Shown here in pieces: positions 38,966 through 49,715 of a stretch of DNA of 64,000 bases. The notes under the pieces were generated by a model, which saw only the letters and a program-made list of their open reading frames with translations, did not search any database and was not told the origin of the DNA. Origin of the DNA: an uncultured Lachnospiraceae bacterium (lineage in GTDB: Bacteria > Bacillota > Clostridia > Lachnospirales > Lachnospiraceae); assembly GCA_946631295.1 (NCBI GenBank), contig CAMOZY010000001.1, forward strand, positions 62,001-126,000, written 5' to 3'. Made by a program: the position numbers and the translations under genes. Each line of letters starts with the position of its first letter. Positions within the stretch are counted from its first letter, which is position 1.

Positions 38966-39910
38966 CTACGCAGGCATGCAGGATATGATAAGCTCCATAT
39001 CTCCGGAAAGTTCAACCCGCTTTGCTCCTTCGGCGGTTATAAGCATATGACTTCCTTTTTTGACATCAGTGTCATAAATCTTTCCGCTTCCTTTTATTAC
39101 AGTCGCACATAAAAAGCCGGCTTCAGAGCTGAAAGAAAACTCACCCTTTACGGAAATTTCGGCTACTTTGTAATGATTGCAGGAAATAAGTTCATTCACC
39201 GAATTGTCAGCCATATTACCGGTTTTTATAACCTGCTTATCCTCAGGAAGAGCCGGAACGGTTATGACATCCTTGCTCTGATCAAGATGTAACTGTCTGG
39301 GTTTTCCGTTCTGAAGCCTTCCGTAATCATAAAGTCTGTAGGTTATGTCACTGGACTGCTGAGTTTCGAGAACGCATACACCGCCTGTTATCGCATGGAC
39401 CGTTCCGGGTTCTATCTGAATCATATCTCCGGGCTTTATCTTAACTCTGCGTATCAGTCTGTCCCATTCTCCGTTATCGATCATACGGATCAGTTCTTCC
39501 TTACTCTCAGCGTTATGTCCGGCAACCAGCTCTCCGTTTTCGGGGCAGTCCAGAACGTACCAGCATTCTGTCTTTCCGAGCGATCCGTTTTCATGCACTC
39601 CGGCATATTTATCATCAGGGTGTACCTGTATGCTAAGATCATCCCTGGCATCAATGATCTTGATAAGAAGAGGGAATCTGTCACCGGATGCATTTCCGAA
39701 TAGTTCCCTGTGTTCATCCCACAATTCCGAAAGTTTTTTCCCGTTGTATTCTCCGCCGCAGGCAACGCTTTCTCCGGATGGATGAGCTGAAATACCCCAG
39801 CATTCTCCGATATCATCACCCGGTTCATCATACCCGAACTCATCGCGAAGTCTTGTTCCGCCCCATATGGTATGAGAAAAATATGGTTTTAACATAATAA
39901 ACTTTTCCAC
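38966..39910 (-). CDS. manA: Mannose-6-phosphate isomerase, class I type
   Basis: HTIWGGTRLRDEFGY, ECWGISAHPSG, IQVHPDDKYA, GKTECWYVLD, IEPGTVHAITGGV motifs. Confidence 0.92.
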   Translation of the reverse strand: MEKFIMLKPYFSHTIWGGTRLRDEFGYDEPGDDIGECWGISAHPSGESVACGGEYNGKKLSELWDEHRELFGNASGDRFPLLIKIIDARDDLSIQVHPDDKYAGVHENGSLGKTECWYVLDCPENGELVAGHNAESKEELIRMIDNGEWDRLIRRVKIKPGDMIQIEPGTVHAITGGVCVLETQQSSDITYRLYDYGRLQNGKPRQLHLDQSKDVITVPALPEDKQVIKTGNMADNSVNELISCNHYKVAEISVKGEFSFSSEAGFLCATVIKGSGKIYDTDVKKGSHMLITAEGAKRVELSGDMELIISCMPA

Positions 39911-39961
39911 TGATCTGTTCCTCCAGCTGACATATCGGAATAGGCCGGATATGTTCTTTTT

Positions 39962-41110
39962 TTATTTGGAAGATCTTCCCGATGCGATCACGGAAGCAAG
40001 ATAAAACGGAAGTGCATCTGAGGTATGAGTATCTGTCAGTTCTATCCTTATGGTATGTTCTTTATTCTCACCATGATCAAGAACCGTTTCTGTGACAAGC
40101 TTATCTCCCCAGGTCTCCTTAAAATCGGCATCGAGGATCATTTTAGTCTCAGGGTTGCCGTCAAGGATAAGAGTTGCTGCGGGAGCAGGCTTTTGTATGG
40201 TCTTGCGGTACTGCACACCGATGCACGAACCATATACCTTAAATACGATATATGATCCCTTCTCCGTGGCAGTCCAGCCCTTTCTGAAAATATCGGTGAT
40301 AACTTCCTGAGGAAGGTGGTCCTTTTCAAAGCCCTTACAGTCAGCGACCATTCCGGAACAGTTGTCATTTCTGTATCTTACGGAATCCTCATAAGCGTTG
40401 GCCGTTTCCGGAGAAGGCATATCTCCTTCCGGTGCATCTTCTTCATCCATATGCATTCGGATATCTTCCAAAACAGAAATAATAACAGATGCAACCAGTG
40501 AATGTCCAATATCATTGGGATGAAGATCGTCATGTGTTATGACACGGTTTTCAAGTCTTCCGCTTTCAAGTTCCGGATAGATCACCTGCTGCATGGAAAC
40601 CGCAGGAACATCATATCTTCTTGCAACCTTAGAATGCTGAAGCTGTGCATTACCGCCATCGTCATATCTGACATTGTGGATCAGCATCAGTGCTCTTGAA
40701 GGATCCGATAAAAGTATCTTCCTTATAAGGCCTTCGTAGGTTTCATGAAAATGTTCGGTCGCTTCATCATTTACAGAGAATTCCACAAAGCATATATCGG
40801 GATCGTATATGAGCAGATCCGAATCAGCCCTTGCACATCCGAACTGCGAATCGGTAGCACCTATCCCGGCATTTACATATACAACCTCTGCCTTCGGAAA
40901 GCTTTCTGAAAACCATTCATAGACCTTGTGTGCATAGCATTTATCAGGATGCGTGGCAACACTTCCCTGGGTGATGGAACCACCCAGAAAACCAACGGTG
41001 ATCTTTTCACCGGCTGCAGCCCTTTTCATAACTTCCCTGATCCTGTGAAGGTTACCCCTGTTTGATACCGCCTTCGAATAATCAACATTAGGGATCTTTT
41101 CAGTTATCAT
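39962..41110 (-). CDS. SGNH/GDSL-type carbohydrate esterase (CE17-like inferred)
   Basis: [45 protein letters not shown] blocks; C-terminal beta-rich domain; cytoplasmic. Confidence 0.7.
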   Translation of the reverse strand: MITEKIPNVDYSKAVSNRGNLHRIREVMKRAAAGEKITVGFLGGSITQGSVATHPDKCYAHKVYEWFSESFPKAEVVYVNAGIGATDSQFGCARADSDLLIYDPDICFVEFSVNDEATEHFHETYEGLIRKILLSDPSRALMLIHNVRYDDGGNAQLQHSKVARRYDVPAVSMQQVIYPELESGRLENRVITHDDLHPNDIGHSLVASVIISVLEDIRMHMDEEDAPEGDMPSPETANAYEDSVRYRNDNCSGMVADCKGFEKDHLPQEVITDIFRKGWTATEKGSYIVFKVYGSCIGVQYRKTIQKPAPAATLILDGNPETKMILDADFKETWGDKLVTETVLDHGENKEHTIRIELTDTHTSDALPFYLASVIASGRSSK

Positions 41111-42297
41111 AATTTTCTCCCAAAAAGCGCTTCGTTCTTCTCAATAAGTTCTATTCTCTGTCTCACGCACTGAGCACTGTGTCCGGGATCCTGAGGGGTG
41201 TTGAATACATAATCCTCAAGTCTTTCAAGCGATGTGCCGGCAACATGAAGTCTTGTGTCGGATGATGCATAATAGATAAACACATCTCCCATCTCATTTA
41301 CAACAGCACCGTTTGTAAAGACAACATTGCTGACATCTCCGGTCCTCTCAAATCCTCTGGGACCTATGAGAAGTCCGGAAGGCTCTGCTATCACTCTCGC
41401 AGGATCATCAAGTGCCGTTGCGAAAGCATAAATGACATATCTTAGTCCCGCTGCGGTATTTCTTACTCCGTGTGCGATATGTATCCATCCTTTTTCCGTT
41501 TTGATAGGAACTGCGCCTGCACCGTTCTTGACTTCGGTAATGGTGTGATACTTGCGAAGCGATGTGAGTCTTTCCTCTTCTATCACCGCATGCTCTATAT
41601 CATCGCACAATCCAAAGCCTATTCCGCCGCCTGAACCGGTATTAATAAAGTCATCCATCGGCCTTGTATAGAATGCATACTTGCCGTTTACGAATTCGGG
41701 AAGCAGACAGCAGTTTCTCTGCTGGGGGCTGTTAATAGTCTTAAGATTATCAAGTCTCTCCCAGTGTTCAAGGTCCTTAGTCCTTACAATACCTGCGGCT
41801 GCAACCGCAGCAGAAAGATCATCGGACTGGGTATCCTTGCTCTCAGAACAGTAAATGCCGTATATATACCCGTCCTCATGAAGAGTAAGCCTCATGTCAT
41901 ACGCATTGACCTCTTCGGGGAAACGTGAATCATCGATAAGGATGGGCTTTCCCCTGAACCTGAATCCATCTACCGGGCTGTCGCTTTCCGCTATCGCAAA
42001 GAAAGACTTTCTGTCATCACCCTCTATTCTGGGACAGAGAATATATTTTCCGTTAAGATACAGAGCTCCGGAATTAAATACTGCATTGATCCCGAGTCTT
42101 TTTTCAAAGAAAGGATTAGTCTCATCATCAAGGTCATACTGCCACTCGATGGGAACGCTCTCTCTTGTCAGTACAGGATTGACATATCTGTCATAAATCC
42201 CGTTATACATATCATCATCTATATGATTTTTTCTGGACAGATATACTTCCTGTTTTGCTTTCAGTTCAAAATATTTCTGATGGATCATGTCATTCAC
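41107..42297 (-). CDS. GH130 phosphorylase, 4-O-beta-D-mannosyl-D-glucose phosphorylase type
   Basis: [78 protein letters not shown] motifs. Confidence 0.82.
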   Translation of the reverse strand: MNDMIHQKYFELKAKQEVYLSRKNHIDDDMYNGIYDRYVNPVLTRESVPIEWQYDLDDETNPFFEKRLGINAVFNSGALYLNGKYILCPRIEGDDRKSFFAIAESDSPVDGFRFRGKPILIDDSRFPEEVNAYDMRLTLHEDGYIYGIYCSESKDTQSDDLSAAVAAAGIVRTKDLEHWERLDNLKTINSPQQRNCCLLPEFVNGKYAFYTRPMDDFINTGSGGGIGFGLCDDIEHAVIEEERLTSLRKYHTITEVKNGAGAVPIKTEKGWIHIAHGVRNTAAGLRYVIYAFATALDDPARVIAEPSGLLIGPRGFERTGDVSNVVFTNGAVVNEMGDVFIYYASSDTRLHVAGTSLERLEDYVFNTPQDPGHSAQCVRQRIELIEKNEALFGRKL

Positions 42298-42301
42298 CTC
42301 A

Positions 42302-43540
42302 TCATAAACGTCCGGTTTTATCGGCTCTTATGAGTTCCATACACATTCTTCCGTTGTGGTAAGGGCATTTCCATTCCTCAACCATAGCTTCTGAAGGATC
42401 GGGATTGCCATCCTTATCCACGCGGTAGAACCACTCGCTTCCGTTCCTCTTATCGAATACGTACTCCTTGATAAAGTCAAGCTGGTGTATTGCGGCATCA
42501 AGATAATCCGTATGAGAGTTATCCCTCAGAAATCCGTTCAGAAATCCAAGTACCGTTTCAGCCTGTACCCACCAGTCACGTCTTTCATTGACCACGCCGT
42601 TTTCGCTCTCTGCGGGAAGAGATCTTCCGTCAAAAGCTGATTTAAATATCCTGTCTGTAAGGTCTGTGGTAATGGGTCTGATCTTTTCCTTAAGCCCTTC
42701 ATCACCAAGGATATCGATTCCCTTGTCCATAAGCCATGCGGTCTCGATATCATGACCGAATGAATGAAGATCTATTATCGACTTGAAATCATTATCAAAG
42801 AAAACATTCAGCCTGTGTAACTTAGGACAATAGATTTTTTTCTCAAACACATCACAGATATCACCTATAAGATTTCTGACACGCTTGTCACCTGTGATCC
42901 TGAAAAGCTCCGTATAGGCCTCAAACACATGAAGAAGTGTGTTCATGGTGCGGTCTGCCATAACTCCGTTCTCGGAAAGCTTGTCATTTTCTTCAGGCCC
43001 AAAATCAGCGCTCTGTGCCTCCAGATATCCGATATCATCCCTGCATTTTGTTTCGATCGTTTCAAGAAGGTTCCACGCAAGGTCAAGTGCTTCACCCTCG
43101 CCCGAAGCATCATGATAGGATGACAGGGCATATATGGCAAAAGCCTGATTATATGTGTGCTTCGTCGTATCTGAAGGTTCGCCCGTAAAATTAACGGACC
43201 AGAACACTCCGCCGTTATTCTGATCGATACATTTATCCTTCAGAAAAAGATAACCGTGGCGTGCAAGTGCCAGAACTTCTTCCGGGGCTATGCCGTACTC
43301 TTTCATCTTATCTTCTGTAAGAAAACCATCCTTATACAGAAGATAGATGTTCGAGAAAAACCATGTAATGCGGCTGTTCAGTATGCATCCCTTATCGGCA
43401 AGCGGATCCGTTTCAAGTTCATACGATACGTATCCGTAGAATCCGCCATTTTCATCATCGCGGAGATTCTTCCAGAAGGGAAGGAGCTTACCCAGAAGAT
43501 GATCGGTTGCCCATTCGGACATATGTCTTAGCTGTTCCAT
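42302..43540 (-). CDS. AGE family epimerase, cellobiose/mannobiose 2-epimerase type
   Basis: [63 protein letters not shown]. Confidence 0.88.
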   Translation of the reverse strand: MEQLRHMSEWATDHLLGKLLPFWKNLRDDENGGFYGYVSYELETDPLADKGCILNSRITWFFSNIYLLYKDGFLTEDKMKEYGIAPEEVLALARHGYLFLKDKCIDQNNGGVFWSVNFTGEPSDTTKHTYNQAFAIYALSSYHDASGEGEALDLAWNLLETIETKCRDDIGYLEAQSADFGPEENDKLSENGVMADRTMNTLLHVFEAYTELFRITGDKRVRNLIGDICDVFEKKIYCPKLHRLNVFFDNDFKSIIDLHSFGHDIETAWLMDKGIDILGDEGLKEKIRPITTDLTDRIFKSAFDGRSLPAESENGVVNERRDWWVQAETVLGFLNGFLRDNSHTDYLDAAIHQLDFIKEYVFDKRNGSEWFYRVDKDGNPDPSEAMVEEWKCPYHNGRMCMELIRADKTGRL

Positions 43541-43604
43541 ATTAACTCATAACTCCCATCCGGTAACACGCCGCTGCATGCAGCATGCAGGCAGCGGCTG
43601 TTCA

Positions 43605-44630
43605 TTATCTTATTCCAAGCTCTGTATCCGTATCGGTTACATGAGAGTGTGTCTTAATGTAATCAACAATAAGATCCACCTTTGTAAATGCAAGAGATAC
43701 ATAGCTGTCTGCGCATCCGTAATAAAGAGCGATCCTTCCTGTAGTGGGATCGTGAACTGTTGCGCAGGGGAAGCATACATTGGGAACAAATCCTCTTTCC
43801 TCATACCACTCTTCCGGAGTAAGAAGGAAATTCTCACATCTGTAGAGAACCTTGGAAGGCTCATTGATATCAAGGATAGCTCCGCCGATGGAATATACAT
43901 ATCCGTTACATGTTCCGGAAACACCGTGATAGAACATAAGCCATCCTTCAGTAGTTTCGATGGGAGCTGCACCTCCTCCGATCTTAAGGCTCTCCCACCA
44001 CTCATAGCTTCTGCTCATAACGTGACGGTGCTTTCCCCAGTAAACCATGTCCGGACTCTGTGAAAGGAAGATGTCACCAAAGGGAGTGTGTCCGGAATCA
44101 GAAGGTCTGGAAAGAAGAACATAATTGCCGTTTATCTTTCTGGGGAAAAGCACTGCATTTCTGTTGAAAGGAATGAACGGATTCTCAATCCTTGTAAATG
44201 TCTTGAAATCAGTTGTCTTGGCTATACCGATAGCTGCGCCGAAGAAGTCCTGACACCAGATTGCATAATAGGTATCCTCAACCTTAACAAGTCTGGGATC
44301 ATATGCATATACAGGCATGAATTCCTTGCCCTCTTCGTCAACAAACTTAATCTTGTCATGTTCAAAATCCCAGTGAATACCGTCCTTGCTTCTTCCGAAA
44401 TAGATGAATGAAACTCCGTTTCTCTGCTCACCTCTGAAAACTCCGACAAAAGCTCCTTCATATGCCACAACGGCACTGTTGAAGATTCGTGCAACTCCCT
44501 CGATGGGATTACGGTTTATGATAGGGTTCTCTGAGTATCTCCAGATGGGAGCGTCCTGAAATGATGCAGGTCCTTCCTGCCAGGGCATATTGGGTACATC
44601 GGGTGCATTGAGAATCTTGATATCGCTCAT
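43605..44630 (-). CDS. GH130 phosphorylase, beta-1,4-mannooligosaccharide phosphorylase type
   Basis: IFNSAVVAYEGAFVGVFRGEQRNGVSFIYFGRSKDGIHW, YAYDPRLVKVEDTYYAIWCQDF, KIGGGAAPIETTEGWLMFYHGV. Confidence 0.87.
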   Translation of the reverse strand: MSDIKILNAPDVPNMPWQEGPASFQDAPIWRYSENPIINRNPIEGVARIFNSAVVAYEGAFVGVFRGEQRNGVSFIYFGRSKDGIHWDFEHDKIKFVDEEGKEFMPVYAYDPRLVKVEDTYYAIWCQDFFGAAIGIAKTTDFKTFTRIENPFIPFNRNAVLFPRKINGNYVLLSRPSDSGHTPFGDIFLSQSPDMVYWGKHRHVMSRSYEWWESLKIGGGAAPIETTEGWLMFYHGVSGTCNGYVYSIGGAILDINEPSKVLYRCENFLLTPEEWYEERGFVPNVCFPCATVHDPTTGRIALYYGCADSYVSLAFTKVDLIVDYIKTHSHVTDTDTELGIR

Positions 44631-44683
44631 TTTCTTTCTCCTTTGATAATCTGATTGAATGGTTAATTTTTAACTTGTATTAG

Positions 44684-44695
44684 ATTAAATTTAAT
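44684..44695. promoter_or_regulatory. Candidate LacI-family operator upstream of mannan operon
   Basis: Perfect palindrome ATTAAATTTAAT ~50 nt upstream of the GH130 start; shares core TTAAATTTAA with the site at 45954. Confidence 0.35.
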
Positions 44696-44855
44696 TTATC
44701 CTTTGAGGTGAGTATATATCGGAAAATTCGTTTTCGCAAAGGATTTTTCGCATTTTTTCACTTTTCAGCGAATAAGATGCATTTAACTGTTTTTAACTAT
44801 GCATTATTAACTGTACTTTGATTTTCCGGGTTAAATATTCAATTCTGAAGTTTTC

Positions 44856-45869
44856 CTATTTTATCTTTCTGACGCTGTCTTTTTTCACAAGCTTGCCGCT
44901 TACGATATGAACGCCCTTCTTGTGTGCTTCTCCCCAGGCTCCCTGAAGAGCAAGTTCAACAGCCTGTCTGGACATCTCTTCAAGATCAACTCCGTATGTG
45001 GTCACTTCCGTATCACAGATTCCCGGGTACATATAGTTGTCATATCCGGCAACGGAGATATCCCTGGGAACCCTGTAACCGTTCCTTTCGAGCTTCTTGA
45101 TCAGATGCCCTGCTGTCAGATCGCAGTTGCAGAAAAACGCAGTGGGCATATCCTTGGGAAGAATAAGCTTCTTTTCGGTATCGATGAATCCGCTCTTAAG
45201 ATCTCTGTCATCGATGACCCACTCTTTCTTTATTTTTCCGCCGTGCTCGAGAACAGATTTCTGATATCCGAGATACCTGTCAGTGATCGAACCTGTAGCA
45301 AGAACCGTCCCGACATAGGCTATCTTTTCGTGTCCCATGTCAAACAGATAATTGGTCATGGCATAAGCGCCGTAGAAGCTGTCAGATATCACACAGTCAT
45401 GCGTTTCGTCCGAATCGGCAAAATCAAGATAAACAAACGGTTTATTGAATCTGCTCCTCATCGCAGACAGATACTCCGAATTAAGATTTCCCGTAACGAT
45501 ATAGGTATCAACCTTGCCCTCTTCAAGCAGCCTCGGCATCTCCAGATTCTTTTCCATATCCGGAGTGAGAACCTCAAGCATCGCAAAGCTTCCCATCATC
45601 GAAGAGATCTTGTTCATATACTGATACATCTGCCAGTAGAAGCTTGAAAACCTCGCCATATATCCATCGCGTGCGATGATCCCCACATGACAGCTCGGAT
45701 GGCGTGCGGCATAGGTATGGGGTTCATACCCCAGTTCCTTCGCAACCCTTTTTATCTCCTCAAGCTTTTCCCTGCTGACTCCCCCTTTTCCGGAAAGGGC
45801 CTTTGATACGGATACTATCGATACACCGGTTTTTTCCGCAATATCTGCAAGTCTTACTTTTTCAGCCAT
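44856..45869 (-). CDS. LacI family transcriptional regulator
   Basis: N-terminal HTH VRLADIAEKTGVSIVSVSKALSGKGGVSREKLEEIKRVAKELGY plus sugar-binding domain. Confidence 0.95.
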   Translation of the reverse strand: MAEKVRLADIAEKTGVSIVSVSKALSGKGGVSREKLEEIKRVAKELGYEPHTYAARHPSCHVGIIARDGYMARFSSFYWQMYQYMNKISSMMGSFAMLEVLTPDMEKNLEMPRLLEEGKVDTYIVTGNLNSEYLSAMRSRFNKPFVYLDFADSDETHDCVISDSFYGAYAMTNYLFDMGHEKIAYVGTVLATGSITDRYLGYQKSVLEHGGKIKKEWVIDDRDLKSGFIDTEKKLILPKDMPTAFFCNCDLTAGHLIKKLERNGYRVPRDISVAGYDNYMYPGICDTEVTTYGVDLEEMSRQAVELALQGAWGEAHKKGVHIVSGKLVKKDSVRKIK

Positions 45870-45947
45870 AGCATCACCTCTGAAATATCACCAAAACAAA
45901 AACGCCTGCATCGGGACTTATATCCCTTTGCAAGCATTTTAATATAG

Positions 45948-45965
45948 GTTTAGTTAAATTTAAAC
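45948..45965. promoter_or_regulatory. Candidate autoregulatory LacI operator
   Basis: GTTTAGTTAAATTTAAAC upstream of lacI-type gene, containing the same TTAAATTTAA core. Confidence 0.35.
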
Positions 45966-46054
45966 TTGGGAATCTTGCTAAATTTTAACTATTGTTTTAG
46001 CTATTATGAACTAAATACCCTTCCCGATGATCGTCATGACCGGATGCTCACACA

Positions 46055-47134
46055 TTACTGTCCGGCATACATGAGCGAATAATCGTAATTCAGATAAAAC
46101 TCAGAGATATCATCAAAGTACTGTTCGTAAGTTTCGACTGTAAGTTCATGTTCACCGTTCGCCATCCACACAAGGATCATATCAGAGATCTCACCGCTGT
46201 AATGCTGTGGATCCGAGAAATTATTCAGGTCGGTGATCAGGTCTGTCTCGTCGTAAAAACAGAACACATGGGCATTTTCATACTGTAAGACCTCGGACGT
46301 CAATATCTTCATGGTCTCGATATACGCATCAAAATCGCCCTCTGCAACATGACTCCACCCCCAGTCCGCAATACTGTATGGCGGTATGTAATAATAAAAC
46401 GTCACATCCGGATATGCGGCGATATTGGCAGTCAGGTTACATCTTATATTTTCGAGAAGCTGCTTTCTCTCATCATCCGTAAGCCCTCTTTGCTCCCCGG
46501 CAGGTGTAACGTTTCCGATATACTGAAGAACCGCCTCAGCGCCAAGAGGTCTGTCCTCCGCAAACCTCATATAAGTATCGAAATTATCTGAAGGAATTCC
46601 CTTAACCGTCCTTGATATCTCAGGATTAACATACAGAAAAAGAACATCCGCATTATAGATATAAGCATCATCATTAAAAGGATTGTTATCATAGATATAT
46701 GCAGGATCGGCTGCCTCCGGATTCCTGTAATCCTTATCGCTCATCGCAAAAAAGGTATCCATGCTCCTTATCACAAGTCTGATATCGGGATTGTACTCAA
46801 GTGCTCTTCTTTCCGCATCTGAGATTTCCTTATAATACCCACCGGCATATGTTGCTTTTACACTTCTTACTCCAAAGAGTTCATCCGCAAGGCTTGTCCT
46901 GAAGTTCTCAGAAACCGATGTACCGGTTATCAGAGCATCATATTCAAAATTCTTCGTAATGCCATCATTCTGGTACCTTTCATTATCAAGGATATAGGAA
47001 AAGTTCTCGTGGGGAGCATGATAATGGAAGAAAGGATCGACAAAGATAACAAGCCCCGCCACTGCAAGCATGAGCAGCGTGGTTATCACGATCTCCTGTA
47101 TTAGAAATTTTTTCCAGGTCTTTTTATCTTCCAT
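46055..47134 (-). CDS. Membrane-anchored SGNH-like protein, partner of MBOAT
   Basis: N-terminal TM; YDALITGTSVSENFRTSLADELFG; C-terminal NFSDPQHYSGEISDMIL Asp/His block. Confidence 0.65.
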   Translation of the reverse strand: MEDKKTWKKFLIQEIVITTLLMLAVAGLVIFVDPFFHYHAPHENFSYILDNERYQNDGITKNFEYDALITGTSVSENFRTSLADELFGVRSVKATYAGGYYKEISDAERRALEYNPDIRLVIRSMDTFFAMSDKDYRNPEAADPAYIYDNNPFNDDAYIYNADVLFLYVNPEISRTVKGIPSDNFDTYMRFAEDRPLGAEAVLQYIGNVTPAGEQRGLTDDERKQLLENIRCNLTANIAAYPDVTFYYYIPPYSIADWGWSHVAEGDFDAYIETMKILTSEVLQYENAHVFCFYDETDLITDLNNFSDPQHYSGEISDMILVWMANGEHELTVETYEQYFDDISEFYLNYDYSLMYAGQ

Positions 47135-47167
47135 GTGTTTTACCGAAAATCTTTCATCCCGGATTTA

Positions 47168-48580
47168 TCAAAATTTGAAATATATAAAATCGCTTACCGT
47201 ATTTGCATAAAGGAATGACCACACGAACAGTATCCCGGTGATCAGTGCCGTCCCAAAACAGGGCTTATATTTCTTTTCATAGATATTCTTAGTAAGCTGA
47301 AGGCATATAAAGGTCAGAACATAAAGAGCCGGTACTGCCAGATTCAGATGGTATCTGATAAATGGTATTGTTCCCATCTCAAAGGAATCATAAAAAGCCG
47401 CAGCAGGCATTATGTTATCGAAGCTGAACATTTCCTTAAGGAAGGTCCCGGCTTGTGATATATCAGCTGAAGCAAAAAGAACCCACCCGATATTGACCAG
47501 AGCAAAGGTTGCCGCCACCCTGATCACCTTAGGTATCTTCTTAAGTGCGTCTCCCGTAAGCCTTTCTGCAACCATCACAAGTCCGTGAAGCGTTCCCCAG
47601 AGTATGAAGGTCCAGTTTGCACCATGCCAGAATCCGCTTATGACGAAGATTGCCATCATATTGATGTAGGTACGCACCTTCCCCTTCCTGTTTCCGCCAA
47701 GCGGAAAATAGACATATTTTCTGAGGAATGATGTAAGGGATATATGCCATCTTTTCCAGAAATCACTTATCGAATCCGCCTTGTAAGGAGAATTGAAATT
47801 CATCGGGATATCGATATTGAACATCTTCGCAACGCCTGCTGCCATATCGCAGTATCCGGAAAAATCCAGATAGATCTGGAATGTATAGGCTATGGAGCAA
47901 AACCATCCTTCTGCAAGACTCATACCGCTTCCGAGCGAAAAACCGTATACGGAAGCTCCGGCAAACCGTGATGCAAGCAGAAGCTTTTTTGACATTCCGA
48001 CAGTAAACCACACAAAGCCGGTTGCGATATTTTCCGGGTCGGGAATAAATTTAGATCTGTCGTTTATCTGGGGAATGAACTCGTCATGTCTTGTTATGGG
48101 GCCAAGGATGATACGGGGGAAGAACCATACATATGCCAGATAATCAAGGACCGGGGTATTCTTTGTCTCGCCCCTGTATGAATCCACACACCAGGTGATC
48201 ATCTGGAACGTATAGTAACTGATGGCAACGGGCTGGATGATATCGATTGCGGTAAACTGCCCCCCTGCTATGCGGGCGATATTTTCACCGAAGAAATTCA
48301 GATATTTGAACGCAAGAAGCGGAAGGACATTAATGACAATGCCGGTCCCCAGAAGGAACTTATTCTTTTTTTCCGCAAGGAGTCTTGAAAAAATAAGGTT
48401 GATGACGGTCGACGCAAGAAGTATCAGAAACGAAGAAGCTCCGTACATCAGAAAAAAGATCATTGAAGAAAGGACCAAAACGACCTTGGAAATGTCGCTT
48501 TTTCCTTTACGGCCTGCCGCAAAATAAAGAACAAGGACAACCGGCAGAAATATGAAAAATTTTATCGAAAAAAAACTCAT
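47168..48580 (-). CDS. MBOAT family O-acyltransferase (AlgI/DltB-like)
   Basis: SISDFWKRWHISLTSFLRKYVYFPLGGNRKG, FVISGFWHGANWTFILWGTLHG. Confidence 0.92.
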   Translation of the reverse strand: MSFFSIKFFIFLPVVLVLYFAAGRKGKSDISKVVLVLSSMIFFLMYGASSFLILLASTVINLIFSRLLAEKKNKFLLGTGIVINVLPLLAFKYLNFFGENIARIAGGQFTAIDIIQPVAISYYTFQMITWCVDSYRGETKNTPVLDYLAYVWFFPRIILGPITRHDEFIPQINDRSKFIPDPENIATGFVWFTVGMSKKLLLASRFAGASVYGFSLGSGMSLAEGWFCSIAYTFQIYLDFSGYCDMAAGVAKMFNIDIPMNFNSPYKADSISDFWKRWHISLTSFLRKYVYFPLGGNRKGKVRTYINMMAIFVISGFWHGANWTFILWGTLHGLVMVAERLTGDALKKIPKVIRVAATFALVNIGWVLFASADISQAGTFLKEMFSFDNIMPAAAFYDSFEMGTIPFIRYHLNLAVPALYVLTFICLQLTKNIYEKKYKPCFGTALITGILFVWSFLYANTVSDFIYFKF

Positions 48581-48594
48581 CGATTTATTATAGC

Positions 48595-49521
48595 TCAAAC
48601 AAATGACATAAGAAATGTTATTGAGATAAAGGAAAAGACGGTCGTGACAATGATTCCTCTTGAAAGGACGTCCGTACGCTCCCCTGTCTTCTCAGCCTGA
48701 ATCATCGGAAGGTTTCCGACGGGCACTGCACACATAAGGCAGAAGGTCCTGATCATCTCCTGAGGAGCGGATATAGCACTGAGAGCCAGGACCGTGATCA
48801 CCGGAACTGCCACCATCCTTATAAGGATAAAGAACCACAGATGCAGGTCTTTAACCGCCTCAAAGAATCTGCTGCGCCCGACTGCGGCACCCAAAAGTAT
48901 CATTGACAAAAAGACAGTAGGTGCTCCGATATACTCCACAGTCTTTACAACAGGCTCAGGGAACCTCAGATCAAACCAGAATATGACAAGTGCCAGAATC
49001 GACATCAGGACTCCCGGACTGAATACCTTCTTGAGGTTCATTTTTTCCTTTCCGGAGGAAAGTGCGATCACACCATGCGTGTAGAACAGCAGATTATAGA
49101 AGACATTACAGATTATCACATACAGCATGGCATTTTCCGGAAGAATAGCCCTGGCTACAGGTATTCCAAGGAAACCGACATTTCCGTATATGGTCATCAT
49201 CGTATAGAATTTTCTTTCATCCTTAGGAACACGAATAATGAGGGGAATCACATAGGCAAGCACTATGAACAGAAAATAAACCGCTGCGCTGACTCCCACG
49301 CCTGTCAGAAAATCCTGATGAGTAACAGTAATATTTCCGGTCATGATAGTTGATACTATAAGGGCCGGATTACATATATCAACAATAATACGCGATATTA
49401 CCGGTGTGGACTTTTCGTCCAGCACCTTTCTTTTCTGAAGCCAGATACCGATACCGACAAGTATCGCGATCACTGACATCTGTTTTATGACCACTAAACT
49501 TCCCACATTGATTCCTTCCAA
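48595..49521 (-). CDS. AEC family transporter (auxin-efflux-carrier type)
   Basis: ~10 TM, GVSAAVYFLFIVLAYVIP, YGNVGFLGIPVARAIL, MLYVIICNVFYNLLFYTHGV. Confidence 0.88.
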   Translation of the reverse strand: MEGINVGSLVVIKQMSVIAILVGIGIWLQKRKVLDEKSTPVISRIIVDICNPALIVSTIMTGNITVTHQDFLTGVGVSAAVYFLFIVLAYVIPLIIRVPKDERKFYTMMTIYGNVGFLGIPVARAILPENAMLYVIICNVFYNLLFYTHGVIALSSGKEKMNLKKVFSPGVLMSILALVIFWFDLRFPEPVVKTVEYIGAPTVFLSMILLGAAVGRSRFFEAVKDLHLWFFILIRMVAVPVITVLALSAISAPQEMIRTFCLMCAVPVGNLPMIQAEKTGERTDVLSRGIIVTTVFSFISITFLMSFV

Positions 49522-49715
49522 TAATAAGGCCTTACAACCCTATAGATTATAGCCTCAGCGCCAAAAACGAGTCAATCCTGATATCACCTTTCAAATTTTC
49601 TAAATATTGGCAAAATATTAAAAGAAAATTTAAAAAATAATACTCAAAAACAGGGATTATTTGATATAATATCATCTGTATAATATGCAATTTTGTTCAC
49701 TTTGTTGAGGCAAAT

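Noticed and set aside
49620-49715. c-di-GMP riboswitch upstream of the GGDEF protein
   Set aside because: Region is AT-rich promoter-like sequence without recognisable aptamer core.
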